Origin: Pseudomonas marginalis | GTDB taxonomy: Bacteria; Pseudomonadota; Gammaproteobacteria; Pseudomonadales; Pseudomonadaceae | Direction: 5' to 3' | Assembly: GCF_900105325.1 (NCBI RefSeq) | Contig: NZ_FNSU01000003.1 | Span: 3,733,501-3,797,500 of the forward strand | Length of the DNA: 64,000 nucleotides | Shown: positions 33,923-41,915 of the stretch, piece after piece | How positions within the stretch are numbered: the stretch's first letter is position 1 | Layout: each line of letters starts with the position of its first letter | Translations under genes and position numbers: made by a program | Notes under the pieces: model-generated | Told to the model about the DNA's origin: nothing | Database searches by the model: none | The model's input: only the letters and a program-made list of their open reading frames with translations

Positions 33923-34033
33923 TTAGGGGGGAGCAGACCAGAAATGGTCTGTTCCTACCCAACTTTCAGACCATCGAGAGGCGTGCGGCCCAAACCGCGG
34001 GCAGATGGCACGCAGGAAGCCCGGACTAATAAG

Positions 34034-36847
34034 ATGGCATTGAAATCCCCCGCGTTTCGTAGAAAATTTCCGTTGCTGGTAACCGGCAGTCTGCTGGTGA
34101 TGCAACCCTTCGCCACCTCATTCGTGGTCGCCGCGGAACAGTATGACTGCTCAGTCTCTGCTTCGGGTGCCTGGGACTGCGCGCCGAAGACCGCCGCAGC
34201 CCCATTGCCACCGCGCCCGGTGCATGACGGCGCAGCCGTCAGCTCGGCCAACAGCACGGCGCAGGCCGACGCTGGCGGCAGTGCCGAAGCCGAGCCGAAG
34301 ACCGCACTGGTCACCGAGTCCAAGGGCCGTGGCCTGCGTTCGCGCAGCGCCGACTACAGCCACTTGGACTGGGTGCCTCGCGAAAAGTTGACCGCAGCCC
34401 AGCTGGCGGAAACCGGTCCTTACTGCGGCGGCGCGTACATCGAGCCAACTCGTCCTGGCATGAACGACAAGACGAACAAGAGCGATGCGCCCACCTTCAT
34501 CGGTGCCAAGGCCTCTCGTTACGAGCAGGAACAACAAGTCGCAACCCTGGCCGGTGACGTCGTCATGCGCCAGGGCAGCATGCAGTTGGAGTCGGAAGAA
34601 GCCAGCCTGTACCAGGCCGAGAACCGTGGCGAGCTGAACGGTAACGTGCGACTGCGCGACAACGGTGCATTGATCGTCGGCGACCACGCCCAGGTTCAAC
34701 TGGATACCGGCGCGGCGCAGATCGACAACGCCGAATACGTGCTGCACAAGTCGCGTATCCGCGGTAACGCGCTGTATGCCAAACGCGCCGAAAACGCGAT
34801 CATCCGCCTCAAGGACGGTACGTACACCACCTGCGAGCCGGACAGCAATGCCTGGCAGCTCAGGGGCAACAACATCACGTTGAACCCGGCCACCGGTTTC
34901 GGTACGGCCACCAACGCGACGCTGCGGATCAAGAACATTCCGATCCTGTACACCCCTTACATCTACTTCCCGATCGACGACCGTCGTCAGTCCGGCTTCC
35001 TGCCTCCGAGCTTCAGCACCGGCGGCGAAACCGGCTTTACCCTGGTCACGCCGTACTACTTCAACCTGGCGCCAAACTACGACGCCACGTTGTACCCGCA
35101 ATACATGACCAAGCGCGGCATGATGATGGAAGGCGAATTCCGCTACCTCACCAAGTCCAGCGAAGGCCAGTTCGGCGGCGCGTACCTGAACGACGACAAC
35201 GACGAACGCAAGAAGCAGACCGACTACGAAAAAACCCGCTACATGCTCAATTGGCAGCACAAGGGCGGGCTGGATTCGCGTGTACTGACCCAGGTCGACT
35301 ACACCACGATCAGTGACCCTTACTACTTCCAGGACCTCAAGTCCTACCAGGAAGGTGTCGAGAGCCGCGACTACGTCAACCAGCAGGGCTCCGTGGCTTA
35401 TCGCGGTGACACCTTCCAGGCACGCCTGAACCTGCAGGCTTACCAGTTGGCAACGATCTCCCAGGTCACGCCGTATAACCGCCTGCCGCAGATCACCTTC
35501 AACGGTACCCTGCCTTATCATCCGGGTGGCTTGAACTTCAGTTATGAGACCGAAGCCGTACGCTTTGATCGCGACCTGGAAAACGGCAATTTCAGCAATG
35601 AGAACGGGGACATCGAGCGCCGCCTCGACACTTATGTCCGCGGTCTTACCCGTGCCAATGGCACGCGCCTGAACGTAGCGCCGGCTGTCGAGTACCCGAT
35701 GAACTGGACCTACGGCTTTGTAACGCCGAAGCTCAAGTACGTGTACACCAAGTACGACCTGGACCTGGATAACATCGGCAAGAACCAGATCCTTGTTGAT
35801 CAGGCTGCAGCAGTGGCAGCCGGTACCCAGTACGCGGGCGGCACCTTCAAGAGCTCCCAGGACCGTGCGGTTCCGGTGGCCAGCGTCGACAGCGGCCTGT
35901 ATTTCGATCGCAACACCAACTGGTTCGGCAAGGATTATCGCCAGACCCTCGAGCCGCGCGCGTTCTACCTGTACGTGCCGAACAAGGACCAGGCCGATAT
36001 CCCGGTCTTCGACACCAGCGAATACTCGTTCAGCTACGCGTCACTGTTCCGCGACAACCGCTTCAGCGGCTCCGACCGTATCGGCGACGAGAACAAGCTG
36101 TCCCTGGGCTTGACCAGCCGGTGGATCGAAGAAAACGGTTTCGAGCGTCAACGCGTATCCGTGGGACAGGCTTTGTACTTCAAGGATCGTGAAGTACAAC
36201 TGCCTGGTATCCTGGCGGCCGACCGTGCCGATGCACAGTCCGACGTATCGCCCGTTGCCCTGGACTACGAGTTCCGCTTCAACCGCGACTGGCGCGCCAC
36301 TGCCGACTACAACTGGGACACCGAGGAGCACAGCCCTCGTTCCGGTAGCGCGATGCTTCACTACCAGCCGGAAGACAACCCGAACAAGATCATCAACGTC
36401 GGTTATCGCTATCGTAACGACCAGGTCGTCTACAACCAGTTGACCGGCAAATGGCAGTTCGGTGGCGACTACGGTCAACCAGGCGATCCGAACTACGTGA
36501 AGGATTACTACAAAATCCAACAACACGACTTCTCGATGATGTGGCCGATCATTCCCCAGTGGAACCTGATCACCCGCTGGCAGTATGACTACGCTCGCAA
36601 CCGTACCCTGGAAGCCTTCGGTGGTTTCGAGTACGACAACTGCTGCTGGAAACTGCGCGTCATCAACCGTTACTGGGTTTCCAACGACGAATACAGCCAG
36701 ATCGCCCCGCTTAACGAAAAGGGTGACCACGGGCTCTTCCTGCAGATCGTCCTCAAAGGACTCGGCGGCCTGACCGGCGCCAAGGTAGAGAGCTTCCTCG
36801 ACAAAGGCATTGAAGGTTATCGTGAACGTGAAGACCAAGCTTTCTGA
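34034..36847 (+). CDS. lptD: LPS-assembly outer-membrane protein LptD
   Basis: Essential beta-barrel that inserts lipopolysaccharide into the outer leaflet with LptE. 937 aa. Signal peptide (cleavage near AAEQ, residue 34), a variable N-terminal region typical of Pseudomonas, an OstA/LptA-like jellyroll domain (about 160-300, LAGDVVMRQGSMQLESEEA), then a long C-terminal barrel. Cysteines that could form the plug disulfides are present (DCSV, DCAP, YCGG, TCEP, NCCW). The start ATG at 34034 (MALKSPAFRR) is chosen; the frame stays open upstream into the intron end. Its 5' untranslated region directly follows the group II intron. Confidence 0.95.
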   Translation: MALKSPAFRRKFPLLVTGSLLVMQPFATSFVVAAEQYDCSVSASGAWDCAPKTAAAPLPPRPVHDGAAVSSANSTAQADAGGSAEAEPKTALVTESKGRGLRSRSADYSHLDWVPREKLTAAQLAETGPYCGGAYIEPTRPGMNDKTNKSDAPTFIGAKASRYEQEQQVATLAGDVVMRQGSMQLESEEASLYQAENRGELNGNVRLRDNGALIVGDHAQVQLDTGAAQIDNAEYVLHKSRIRGNALYAKRAENAIIRLKDGTYTTCEPDSNAWQLRGNNITLNPATGFGTATNATLRIKNIPILYTPYIYFPIDDRRQSGFLPPSFSTGGETGFTLVTPYYFNLAPNYDATLYPQYMTKRGMMMEGEFRYLTKSSEGQFGGAYLNDDNDERKKQTDYEKTRYMLNWQHKGGLDSRVLTQVDYTTISDPYYFQDLKSYQEGVESRDYVNQQGSVAYRGDTFQARLNLQAYQLATISQVTPYNRLPQITFNGTLPYHPGGLNFSYETEAVRFDRDLENGNFSNENGDIERRLDTYVRGLTRANGTRLNVAPAVEYPMNWTYGFVTPKLKYVYTKYDLDLDNIGKNQILVDQAAAVAAGTQYAGGTFKSSQDRAVPVASVDSGLYFDRNTNWFGKDYRQTLEPRAFYLYVPNKDQADIPVFDTSEYSFSYASLFRDNRFSGSDRIGDENKLSLGLTSRWIEENGFERQRVSVGQALYFKDREVQLPGILAADRADAQSDVSPVALDYEFRFNRDWRATADYNWDTEEHSPRSGSAMLHYQPEDNPNKIINVGYRYRNDQVVYNQLTGKWQFGGDYGQPGDPNYVKDYYKIQQHDFSMMWPIIPQWNLITRWQYDYARNRTLEAFGGFEYDNCCWKLRVINRYWVSNDEYSQIAPLNEKGDHGLFLQIVLKGLGGLTGAKVESFLDKGIEGYREREDQAF

Positions 36848-38162
36848 TTGTCTGCGCCCGCTAGTGCTGGGCGCGCTGTTCCTGGGCACCGTATCGGCTC
36901 ACGCTGCGGTTCAGCAACTGGATAAAGTAGTGGCCATCGTCGATAACGACGTGATCATGCAAAGCCAACTGGACCAGCGCGTCAAGGAAGTGCAGCAAAC
37001 CATCGCCAAGCGTGGCGGTGGCGTGCCACCGACCAGCGTGCTGGACCAGCAGGTACTGGAACGCCTGATCGTCGAAAACCTGCAACTGCAGATCGGCGAG
37101 CGTTCCGGCATCCGCATTTCGGACGAAGAACTGAACCAGGCGGTCGGCACCATCGCTCAGCGCAACAACATGAGCATTGATCAATTCCGCGCGGCCCTGG
37201 CCCACGATGGTCTTTCGTATGAAGACGCCCGTGACCAGATCCGCCGCGAAATGATCATCAGCCGTGTGCGCCAGCGTCGCGTTGCCGAGCGGGTCCAGGT
37301 ATCCGAGCAGGAAGTGAAGAACTTCCTGGCCTCGGACCTGGGCAAGATGCAGCTTTCCGAAGAACTGCACCTGGCCAATATCCTGATTCCGACGCCGGAC
37401 AGTGCCAACTCCGAGCAACTGAATGCGGCGGCGGCGAAAACCCAGGCTATCTATGATCGCCTGAAAGCCGGCGCTGACTTTGCCCAGATGGCCATTGCCC
37501 AGTCCGGCAGCGACAACGCCCTTGAAGGTGGTGATATGGGCTGGCGTAAAGCTGCTCAACTGCCACCTCCGTTCGACCGTGAACTGAGTGCCATGGAAGT
37601 GGGTGGCATCACCCAGCCAGCCCGCACCCCAGGCGGCTTCATCATCCTGAAGTTGCTGGAACGTCGCGGTGGCGAGACCTCGCTGAAAGACGAAGTGCAT
37701 GTTCGTCATATCCTGGTCAAACCAAGCGAAATCCGCACCGAGGCCCAAACCAAGGAACTGGCCCAGAAGATCTATGACCGCATCGAAAGCGGTGAAGACT
37801 TCGCCACCCTGGCCAAGAGCTTCTCGGAAGACCCGGGTTCCGCCCTCAACGGCGGCGACCTGAACTGGATCGACCCGAAAGCCCTGGTGCCTGAGTTCCA
37901 GCAGGTAATGGCCGATACTCCGCAAGGCGTACTGTCCAAGCCGTTCAAGACCCAATATGGCTGGCATGTACTGGAAGTCCTTGGTCGTCGTGCCACCGAC
38001 AACACCAGCCAGGCCCGCGAGCAGCAGGCGCTGAACGTACTGCGTAACCGCAAATACGACGAAGAGCTGCAAACCTGGCTGCGTCAGATCCGTGACGAAG
38101 CCTACGTGGAAAACAAGCTGCCAGGCGCCGAGCAAACAGGCACCGACCAGGCAGCTCCGTGA
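36828..38162 (+). CDS. surA: Periplasmic chaperone/prolyl isomerase SurA
   Basis: Chaperone that escorts outer-membrane proteins such as LptD to the BAM complex. 444 aa. Signal peptide ends near SAHA-AVQQ. An N-terminal SurA domain is followed by two parvulin (PPIC) domains (about 185-280 and 290-395: VRHILVKPSEI, SFSEDPGSALNGGDLNW). The start is taken as GTG at 36828 (MKTKLSD), within the last 20 bp of lptD; a GTG at 36822 is closer to the GAAGG ribosome binding site and cannot be excluded. Coupling to lptD fits their shared pathway. Confidence 0.93.
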   Translation: MKTKLSDCLRPLVLGALFLGTVSAHAAVQQLDKVVAIVDNDVIMQSQLDQRVKEVQQTIAKRGGGVPPTSVLDQQVLERLIVENLQLQIGERSGIRISDEELNQAVGTIAQRNNMSIDQFRAALAHDGLSYEDARDQIRREMIISRVRQRRVAERVQVSEQEVKNFLASDLGKMQLSEELHLANILIPTPDSANSEQLNAAAAKTQAIYDRLKAGADFAQMAIAQSGSDNALEGGDMGWRKAAQLPPPFDRELSAMEVGGITQPARTPGGFIILKLLERRGGETSLKDEVHVRHILVKPSEIRTEAQTKELAQKIYDRIESGEDFATLAKSFSEDPGSALNGGDLNWIDPKALVPEFQQVMADTPQGVLSKPFKTQYGWHVLEVLGRRATDNTSQAREQQALNVLRNRKYDEELQTWLRQIRDEAYVENKLPGAEQTGTDQAAP

Positions 38163-39148
38163 AACCCCAGCGTTTCGCCGTGACACCCGGCGAGCCGGCC
38201 GGCATTGGTCCAGACCTGTGCCTGCTGCTCGCCTCGCACCCCCAGCCGCACCCCCTGATTGCCATTACCAGCCGCGACCTGCTCCTTGAGCGGGCCGCGC
38301 AGCTGGGTGTGGTCGTCAGTCTGCTGGACGTGGCACCGGGCAACTGGCCCGACCTGCCGGCGCCCGCCGGCAGCTTGTATGTGTGGGACACCCCGCTGCA
38401 AGCCAAGGTCGTTGCCGGTCAACTCGACAAGGCCAATGCGGCGTTCGTCCTGGAAACCCTGACCCGCGCGGGGCAAGGCTGCATCGACGGCGACTTCGCC
38501 GGCATGATCACCGCGCCGGTCCACAAGGGCGTGATCAACGAATCGGGCATTGCGTTTTCCGGCCACACCGAGTTCCTGGCCGAGCTGACCAACACCGCTC
38601 AAGTCGTCATGATGCTGGCCACACGCGGCCTGCGGGTCGCCCTGGTGACCACGCACCTGCCATTGCGCGACATTGCCGACGCCATCACCGCCGAGCGTGT
38701 GGAGCGCGTTACGCGCATCCTGCATGCCGACCTGCAACAAAAATTCGGCATCGCCCAACCGCGCATCCTGGTCTGCGGGCTCAACCCCCACGCCGGCGAA
38801 GGCGGACACTTGGGCCATGAAGAAATCGACATCATTGAACCAACCCTGGAGCGTCTGCGCCTGGAAGGCATGGACCTGCGTGGCCCACTGCCAGCAGACA
38901 CTCTGTTTACCCCCAAATATCTGGAGCACTGCGACGCAGTGCTGGCGATGTACCATGACCAGGGGCTGCCCGTGCTGAAGTACAAAGGCTTCGGCGCCGC
39001 AGTCAACGTGACACTGGGCCTGCCGATCATCCGCACCTCCGTCGACCATGGCACCGCCCTGGACCTGGCAGGCAGCGGCAAGATCGATACCGGCAGCCTG
39101 CACGTGGCCCTGGAAACCGCCTATCAGATGGCCGAGACCCGTATATGA
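38159..39148 (+). CDS. pdxA: 4-hydroxythreonine-4-phosphate dehydrogenase
   Basis: NAD-dependent step in pyridoxal-5-phosphate synthesis. 329 aa. Starts with GTG overlapping surA's stop (GTGA). Signatures: TPGEPAGIGPDL, TAPVHKGVINE, FSGHTEFLAE, LNPHAGEGGHLG, YHDQGLPVLKY and the C-terminal RTSVDHGTALDLAG, which carry the metal-binding histidines. It overlaps rsmA by 4 bp. The surA-pdxA-rsmA-apaG-apaH order is conserved in gammaproteobacteria. Confidence 0.96.
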   Translation: MKPQRFAVTPGEPAGIGPDLCLLLASHPQPHPLIAITSRDLLLERAAQLGVVVSLLDVAPGNWPDLPAPAGSLYVWDTPLQAKVVAGQLDKANAAFVLETLTRAGQGCIDGDFAGMITAPVHKGVINESGIAFSGHTEFLAELTNTAQVVMMLATRGLRVALVTTHLPLRDIADAITAERVERVTRILHADLQQKFGIAQPRILVCGLNPHAGEGGHLGHEEIDIIEPTLERLRLEGMDLRGPLPADTLFTPKYLEHCDAVLAMYHDQGLPVLKYKGFGAAVNVTLGLPIIRTSVDHGTALDLAGSGKIDTGSLHVALETAYQMAETRI

Positions 39149-39957
39149 CCGAGCATTACCAACACCGGGCGCGCAAGCGCTTCGGGCAAAACTTCCTGCA
39201 CGACGCAGGCGTGATCGACCGTATCCTGCGCTCCATCCATGCCAAGCCAGAAGACCGCCTGCTGGAAATCGGCCCGGGCCAGGGCGCGCTGACCCAAGGC
39301 TTGCTCGCCAGTGGCGGCCAACTGGACGTGGTGGAACTGGACAAGGACCTGATCCCGATCCTCAACCAGCAGTTCGCCGGCAAGCCCAACTTCAACCTGC
39401 ATCAGGGCGATGCACTGAAGTTCGACTTCAATACCCTCAACGCCGCGCCTAATAGCCTGCGTGTGGTGGGTAACCTGCCGTACAACATCTCCACACCGCT
39501 GATTTTCCACCTGCTGAACAACGCCGGGATCATCCGCGACATGCACTTCATGCTGCAAAAAGAAGTGGTGGAACGCCTGGCTGCCGGCCCTGGTGGTGGT
39601 GATTGGGGCCGATTGTCGATCATGGTTCAGTACCACTGCCGCGTCGAACACCTGTTCAATGTCGGCCCGGGCGCATTCAACCCGCCGCCGAAGGTCGATT
39701 CGGCCATCGTGCGCCTGGTGCCTCACGCCGTGCTGCCACACCCGGCCAAGGATCACAAATTGCTGGAACGCGTGGTGCGTGAGGCGTTCAACCAGCGCCG
39801 CAAGACCCTGCGCAACACACTCAAGGCCCTGCTGAGCAACGCCGAGATCGAAGCAGCCGGCGTCGACGGCAGCCTGCGTCCCGAGCAACTGGACCTCGCC
39901 GCGTTCGTGCGCCTGGCCGACCAACTTGCCATCCAGCCTGCGCCAGTCGCCGACTGA
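39145..39957 (+). CDS. rsmA: 16S rRNA A1518/A1519 dimethyltransferase
   Basis: KsgA-type enzyme of 270 aa that dimethylates two adenines in helix 45 of 16S rRNA during 30S maturation. SAM motif I LLEIGPGQGALTQGL is near residue 38, the acidic VVELDKDL next, and the catalytic NLPYNISTPL (N-L-P-Y) near 110. The C-terminal helical domain is complete. It overlaps pdxA by 4 bp. A short palindrome (39971-39990, GGCCAGAC/GTCTGGCC) lies in the 103-bp gap before apaG, without a T run. Confidence 0.96.
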   Translation: MTEHYQHRARKRFGQNFLHDAGVIDRILRSIHAKPEDRLLEIGPGQGALTQGLLASGGQLDVVELDKDLIPILNQQFAGKPNFNLHQGDALKFDFNTLNAAPNSLRVVGNLPYNISTPLIFHLLNNAGIIRDMHFMLQKEVVERLAAGPGGGDWGRLSIMVQYHCRVEHLFNVGPGAFNPPPKVDSAIVRLVPHAVLPHPAKDHKLLERVVREAFNQRRKTLRNTLKALLSNAEIEAAGVDGSLRPEQLDLAAFVRLADQLAIQPAPVAD

Positions 39958-40060
39958 ACCCCCCAGGCATGGCCAGACACATGTCTGGCCTAGTGCCCAC
40001 CTCTTGGCCTAGACTGATCCGCATCTGCTGTCCTCCGCTTTTGCTTTTAAGGCCTCTTGC

Positions 40061-40441
40061 ATGTCCGATCCTCGCTACCAGATCGACGTCAGCGTCGTCA
40101 CCCGCTTCCTCGCGGACCAATCGCAACCTGAACAGAACCGCTTCGCCTTTGCCTACACCATCACGGTGAAAAACAACGGGCAGGTGCCGGCCAAGCTGCT
40201 GTCACGCCACTGGGTGATCACCGACGGTGACGGTCAGGTCGAGGAAGTTCGCGGCGCAGGCGTTGTCGGCCAGCAACCGTTGATCGACATTGGCGCCAGC
40301 CACACTTACAGCAGCGGCACGGTAATGACCTCCAAGGTCGGCACCATGCAAGGCTCGTATCAGATGAAAGCCACTGATGGCAAACTGTTCGACGCCATCA
40401 TCAAGCCTTTCCGCCTCGCCGTACCAGGCGCCCTGCACTGA
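40061..40441 (+). CDS. apaG: ApaG protein
   Basis: 126-aa fibronectin-III-like domain protein of unclear biochemical role, linked to Co2+/Mg2+ efflux phenotypes in enteric bacteria. Typical sequence: YTITVKNNGQVPAKLLSRHWVITD and GQQPLIDIGASHTYSSGTVMTSKVGTMQGSY. The stop codon overlaps the start of apaH by one base, so translation is probably coupled. Confidence 0.94.
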   Translation: MSDPRYQIDVSVVTRFLADQSQPEQNRFAFAYTITVKNNGQVPAKLLSRHWVITDGDGQVEEVRGAGVVGQQPLIDIGASHTYSSGTVMTSKVGTMQGSYQMKATDGKLFDAIIKPFRLAVPGALH

Positions 40442-41292
40442 TGGCAACGTACGCGGTCGGCGACCTGCAAGGCTGTCTGGAGCCTCTCAAGTGCCTGCTT
40501 GAACGGGTGGCCTTCGACCCGGCCAACGATCGCCTGTGGCTGGTCGGCGACCTGGTCAATCGCGGCCCCGAGTCCCTGGAAACGCTACGTTACCTGTATA
40601 GCCTGCGGGATTCCCTGGTGTGCGTACTGGGCAACCATGACCTGCACCTGCTGGCGGCCGGCAATAACATCGAGCGCCTGAAAAAGGGCGATACCCTGCG
40701 CGAAATCCTCGAAGCGCCAGATCGCGCACAACTGCTTGACTGGCTGCGTCGGCAAAAGATCATGCATTACGACGAAAGCCGCAATATGGCCTTGGTCCAT
40801 GCCGGTATCCCGCCGCAGTGGACGCTGAAAAAAGCCCTCAAGTGCGCCGCCGAAGTCGAAAACGCCCTGGCCGATGACAGCCTGTACACCGCCTACCTCG
40901 ACGGCATGTATGGCAACGAGCCAGTGAAGTGGGACAACGACCTTACCGGCGTCGCCCGCCTGCGGGTGATTACCAACTATTTCACACGCATGCGCTTCTG
41001 CACCGCCGAGGGCAAGCTGGACCTCAAGAGCAAGGAAGGCGCCGACACGGCACTGCCCGGCTACAAACCATGGTTTGCCCACAAGGAACGCAAGACCCGC
41101 GACACCAGGATCATCTTTGGTCACTGGGCCGCCCTTGAAGGCAAGTGCGACGAACCTGGCGTGTTTGCCCTCGACACCGGCTGCGTGTGGGGCGGCGCCA
41201 TGACCCTGATGAACATCGACACCGGCGAGCGCCACGGCTGCCAGTGCCAACCCACTCCTCCCGTTACCCTGCCGGCTGCAGCCAAGCCATAG
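40441..41292 (+). CDS. apaH: Symmetrical bis(5'-nucleosyl)-tetraphosphatase
   Basis: Hydrolyses Ap4A to two ADP, and also removes Np4 caps from RNA in enteric bacteria. 283 aa metallophosphoesterase. Metal-binding motifs: VGDLQGC at the start (the usual D-x-H is D-L-Q here, as in the family), VGDLVNRGPES, VLGNHDLHLL and later FGHWAALEG with LDTGCVWGG. It is directly coupled to apaG; glpE follows after 9 bp. Confidence 0.96.
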   Translation: MATYAVGDLQGCLEPLKCLLERVAFDPANDRLWLVGDLVNRGPESLETLRYLYSLRDSLVCVLGNHDLHLLAAGNNIERLKKGDTLREILEAPDRAQLLDWLRRQKIMHYDESRNMALVHAGIPPQWTLKKALKCAAEVENALADDSLYTAYLDGMYGNEPVKWDNDLTGVARLRVITNYFTRMRFCTAEGKLDLKSKEGADTALPGYKPWFAHKERKTRDTRIIFGHWAALEGKCDEPGVFALDTGCVWGGAMTLMNIDTGERHGCQCQPTPPVTLPAAAKP

Positions 41293-41301
41293 GAGCCCGC
41301 C

Positions 41302-41631
41302 ATGAGCGAATTCAAACGTATCCCTCCCGAACAAGCCCAGGCCCTGCGCGAGCAAGGTGCAGTGGTGGTCGATATCCGCGACCAGCCTACTTACGCCGCC
41401 GCCCATATCGCTGGCGCCCAGCATCTGGACAACGTCAACATCGCTGATTTCATCCGTGCCGCCGACCTTGATGCACCGCTGATCGTGGCCTGCTACCACG
41501 GCAATTCCAGCCAGAGCGCAGCCGCCTATCTGGTCAGCCAGGGCTTCTCCGACGTCTACAGCCTGGACGGCGGCTTTGAGCTGTGGCGTACGACGTATCC
41601 TGCAGAAATTGCCTCCGGCGATTCGCAATAA
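41302..41631 (+). CDS. glpE: Thiosulfate sulfurtransferase GlpE (rhodanese)
   Basis: Single-domain rhodanese of 109 aa. The active-site cysteine lies in the loop CYHGNSS near residue 65, and the N-terminal VVVDIRDQPTYAAAHIAGA is characteristic. It transfers sulfane sulfur from thiosulfate to acceptors such as thioredoxin or cyanide. The GGAG-containing ribosome binding site is 5-10 bp upstream. It is the last gene of the lptD cluster; the stop runs into a T-rich stretch (TAATTTTTTTC) without a clear stem. Confidence 0.92.
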   Translation: MSEFKRIPPEQAQALREQGAVVVDIRDQPTYAAAHIAGAQHLDNVNIADFIRAADLDAPLIVACYHGNSSQSAAAYLVSQGFSDVYSLDGGFELWRTTYPAEIASGDSQ

Positions 41632-41835
41632 TTTTTTTCACACCCCGCTACCCCGCGTGACGCTTGGGCTCGCGCCGTTTCTGACGAACGGCGCAGCCAA
41701 ACTAATTGCTCATCATCCCTTGCCCTCTCCGATTCCGACTATCCTTAAGCGCAGGCCATCCGAATCAGGGGAGAGCCGGTACACCGGCGTACGGGTCATC
41801 GGTAGCGTTTCAGGGTGTTCTGGGGGGAAAACAGC

Positions 41836-41853
41836 CATTGGCGTTCGCCAATG
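41836..41853. promoter_or_regulatory. Palindrome upstream of prkA (possible operator)
   Basis: CATTGGCG-TT-CGCCAATG, perfect 8-bp arms, 63 bp before the prkA start within a 284-bp intergenic region. It could be a dimeric regulator site or a leader hairpin. A CTATCCTTA sequence near 41738-41746 resembles a sigma-S type -10 but is weak. Confidence 0.35.
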
Positions 41854-41915
41854 ACTGCCAGCATCGACTGATAGATCCGGCGTCGGCTCCACGTATCGAG
41901 CGAGGTGACGACGTC

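Larger units (their letters stand above)
31537..33963 (+). mobile_element. Group II intron (chloroplast-like class) upstream of lptD
   Basis: About 2.4 kb. The proposed 5' end is GTGCGACC at 31537, matching the GUGYG consensus. Domain I contains the familiar GGTTGGCATGGGTAACGTACG-like block (about 31684-31705) and GTGAACTGCTGATAA. An open frame for the intron protein sits in domain IV. Domain V is at 33889-33922, and domain VI follows with arms AGCAGACCA/TGGTCTGTT and a bulged A in CCTACCC. The 3' end is placed at ...CCTACCCAAC, 33963, within a few bases. The intron is parallel to lptD and ends about 70 bp before its start codon. Exact ends were not verified by base-pairing with exon sites. 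Confidence 0.88.
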
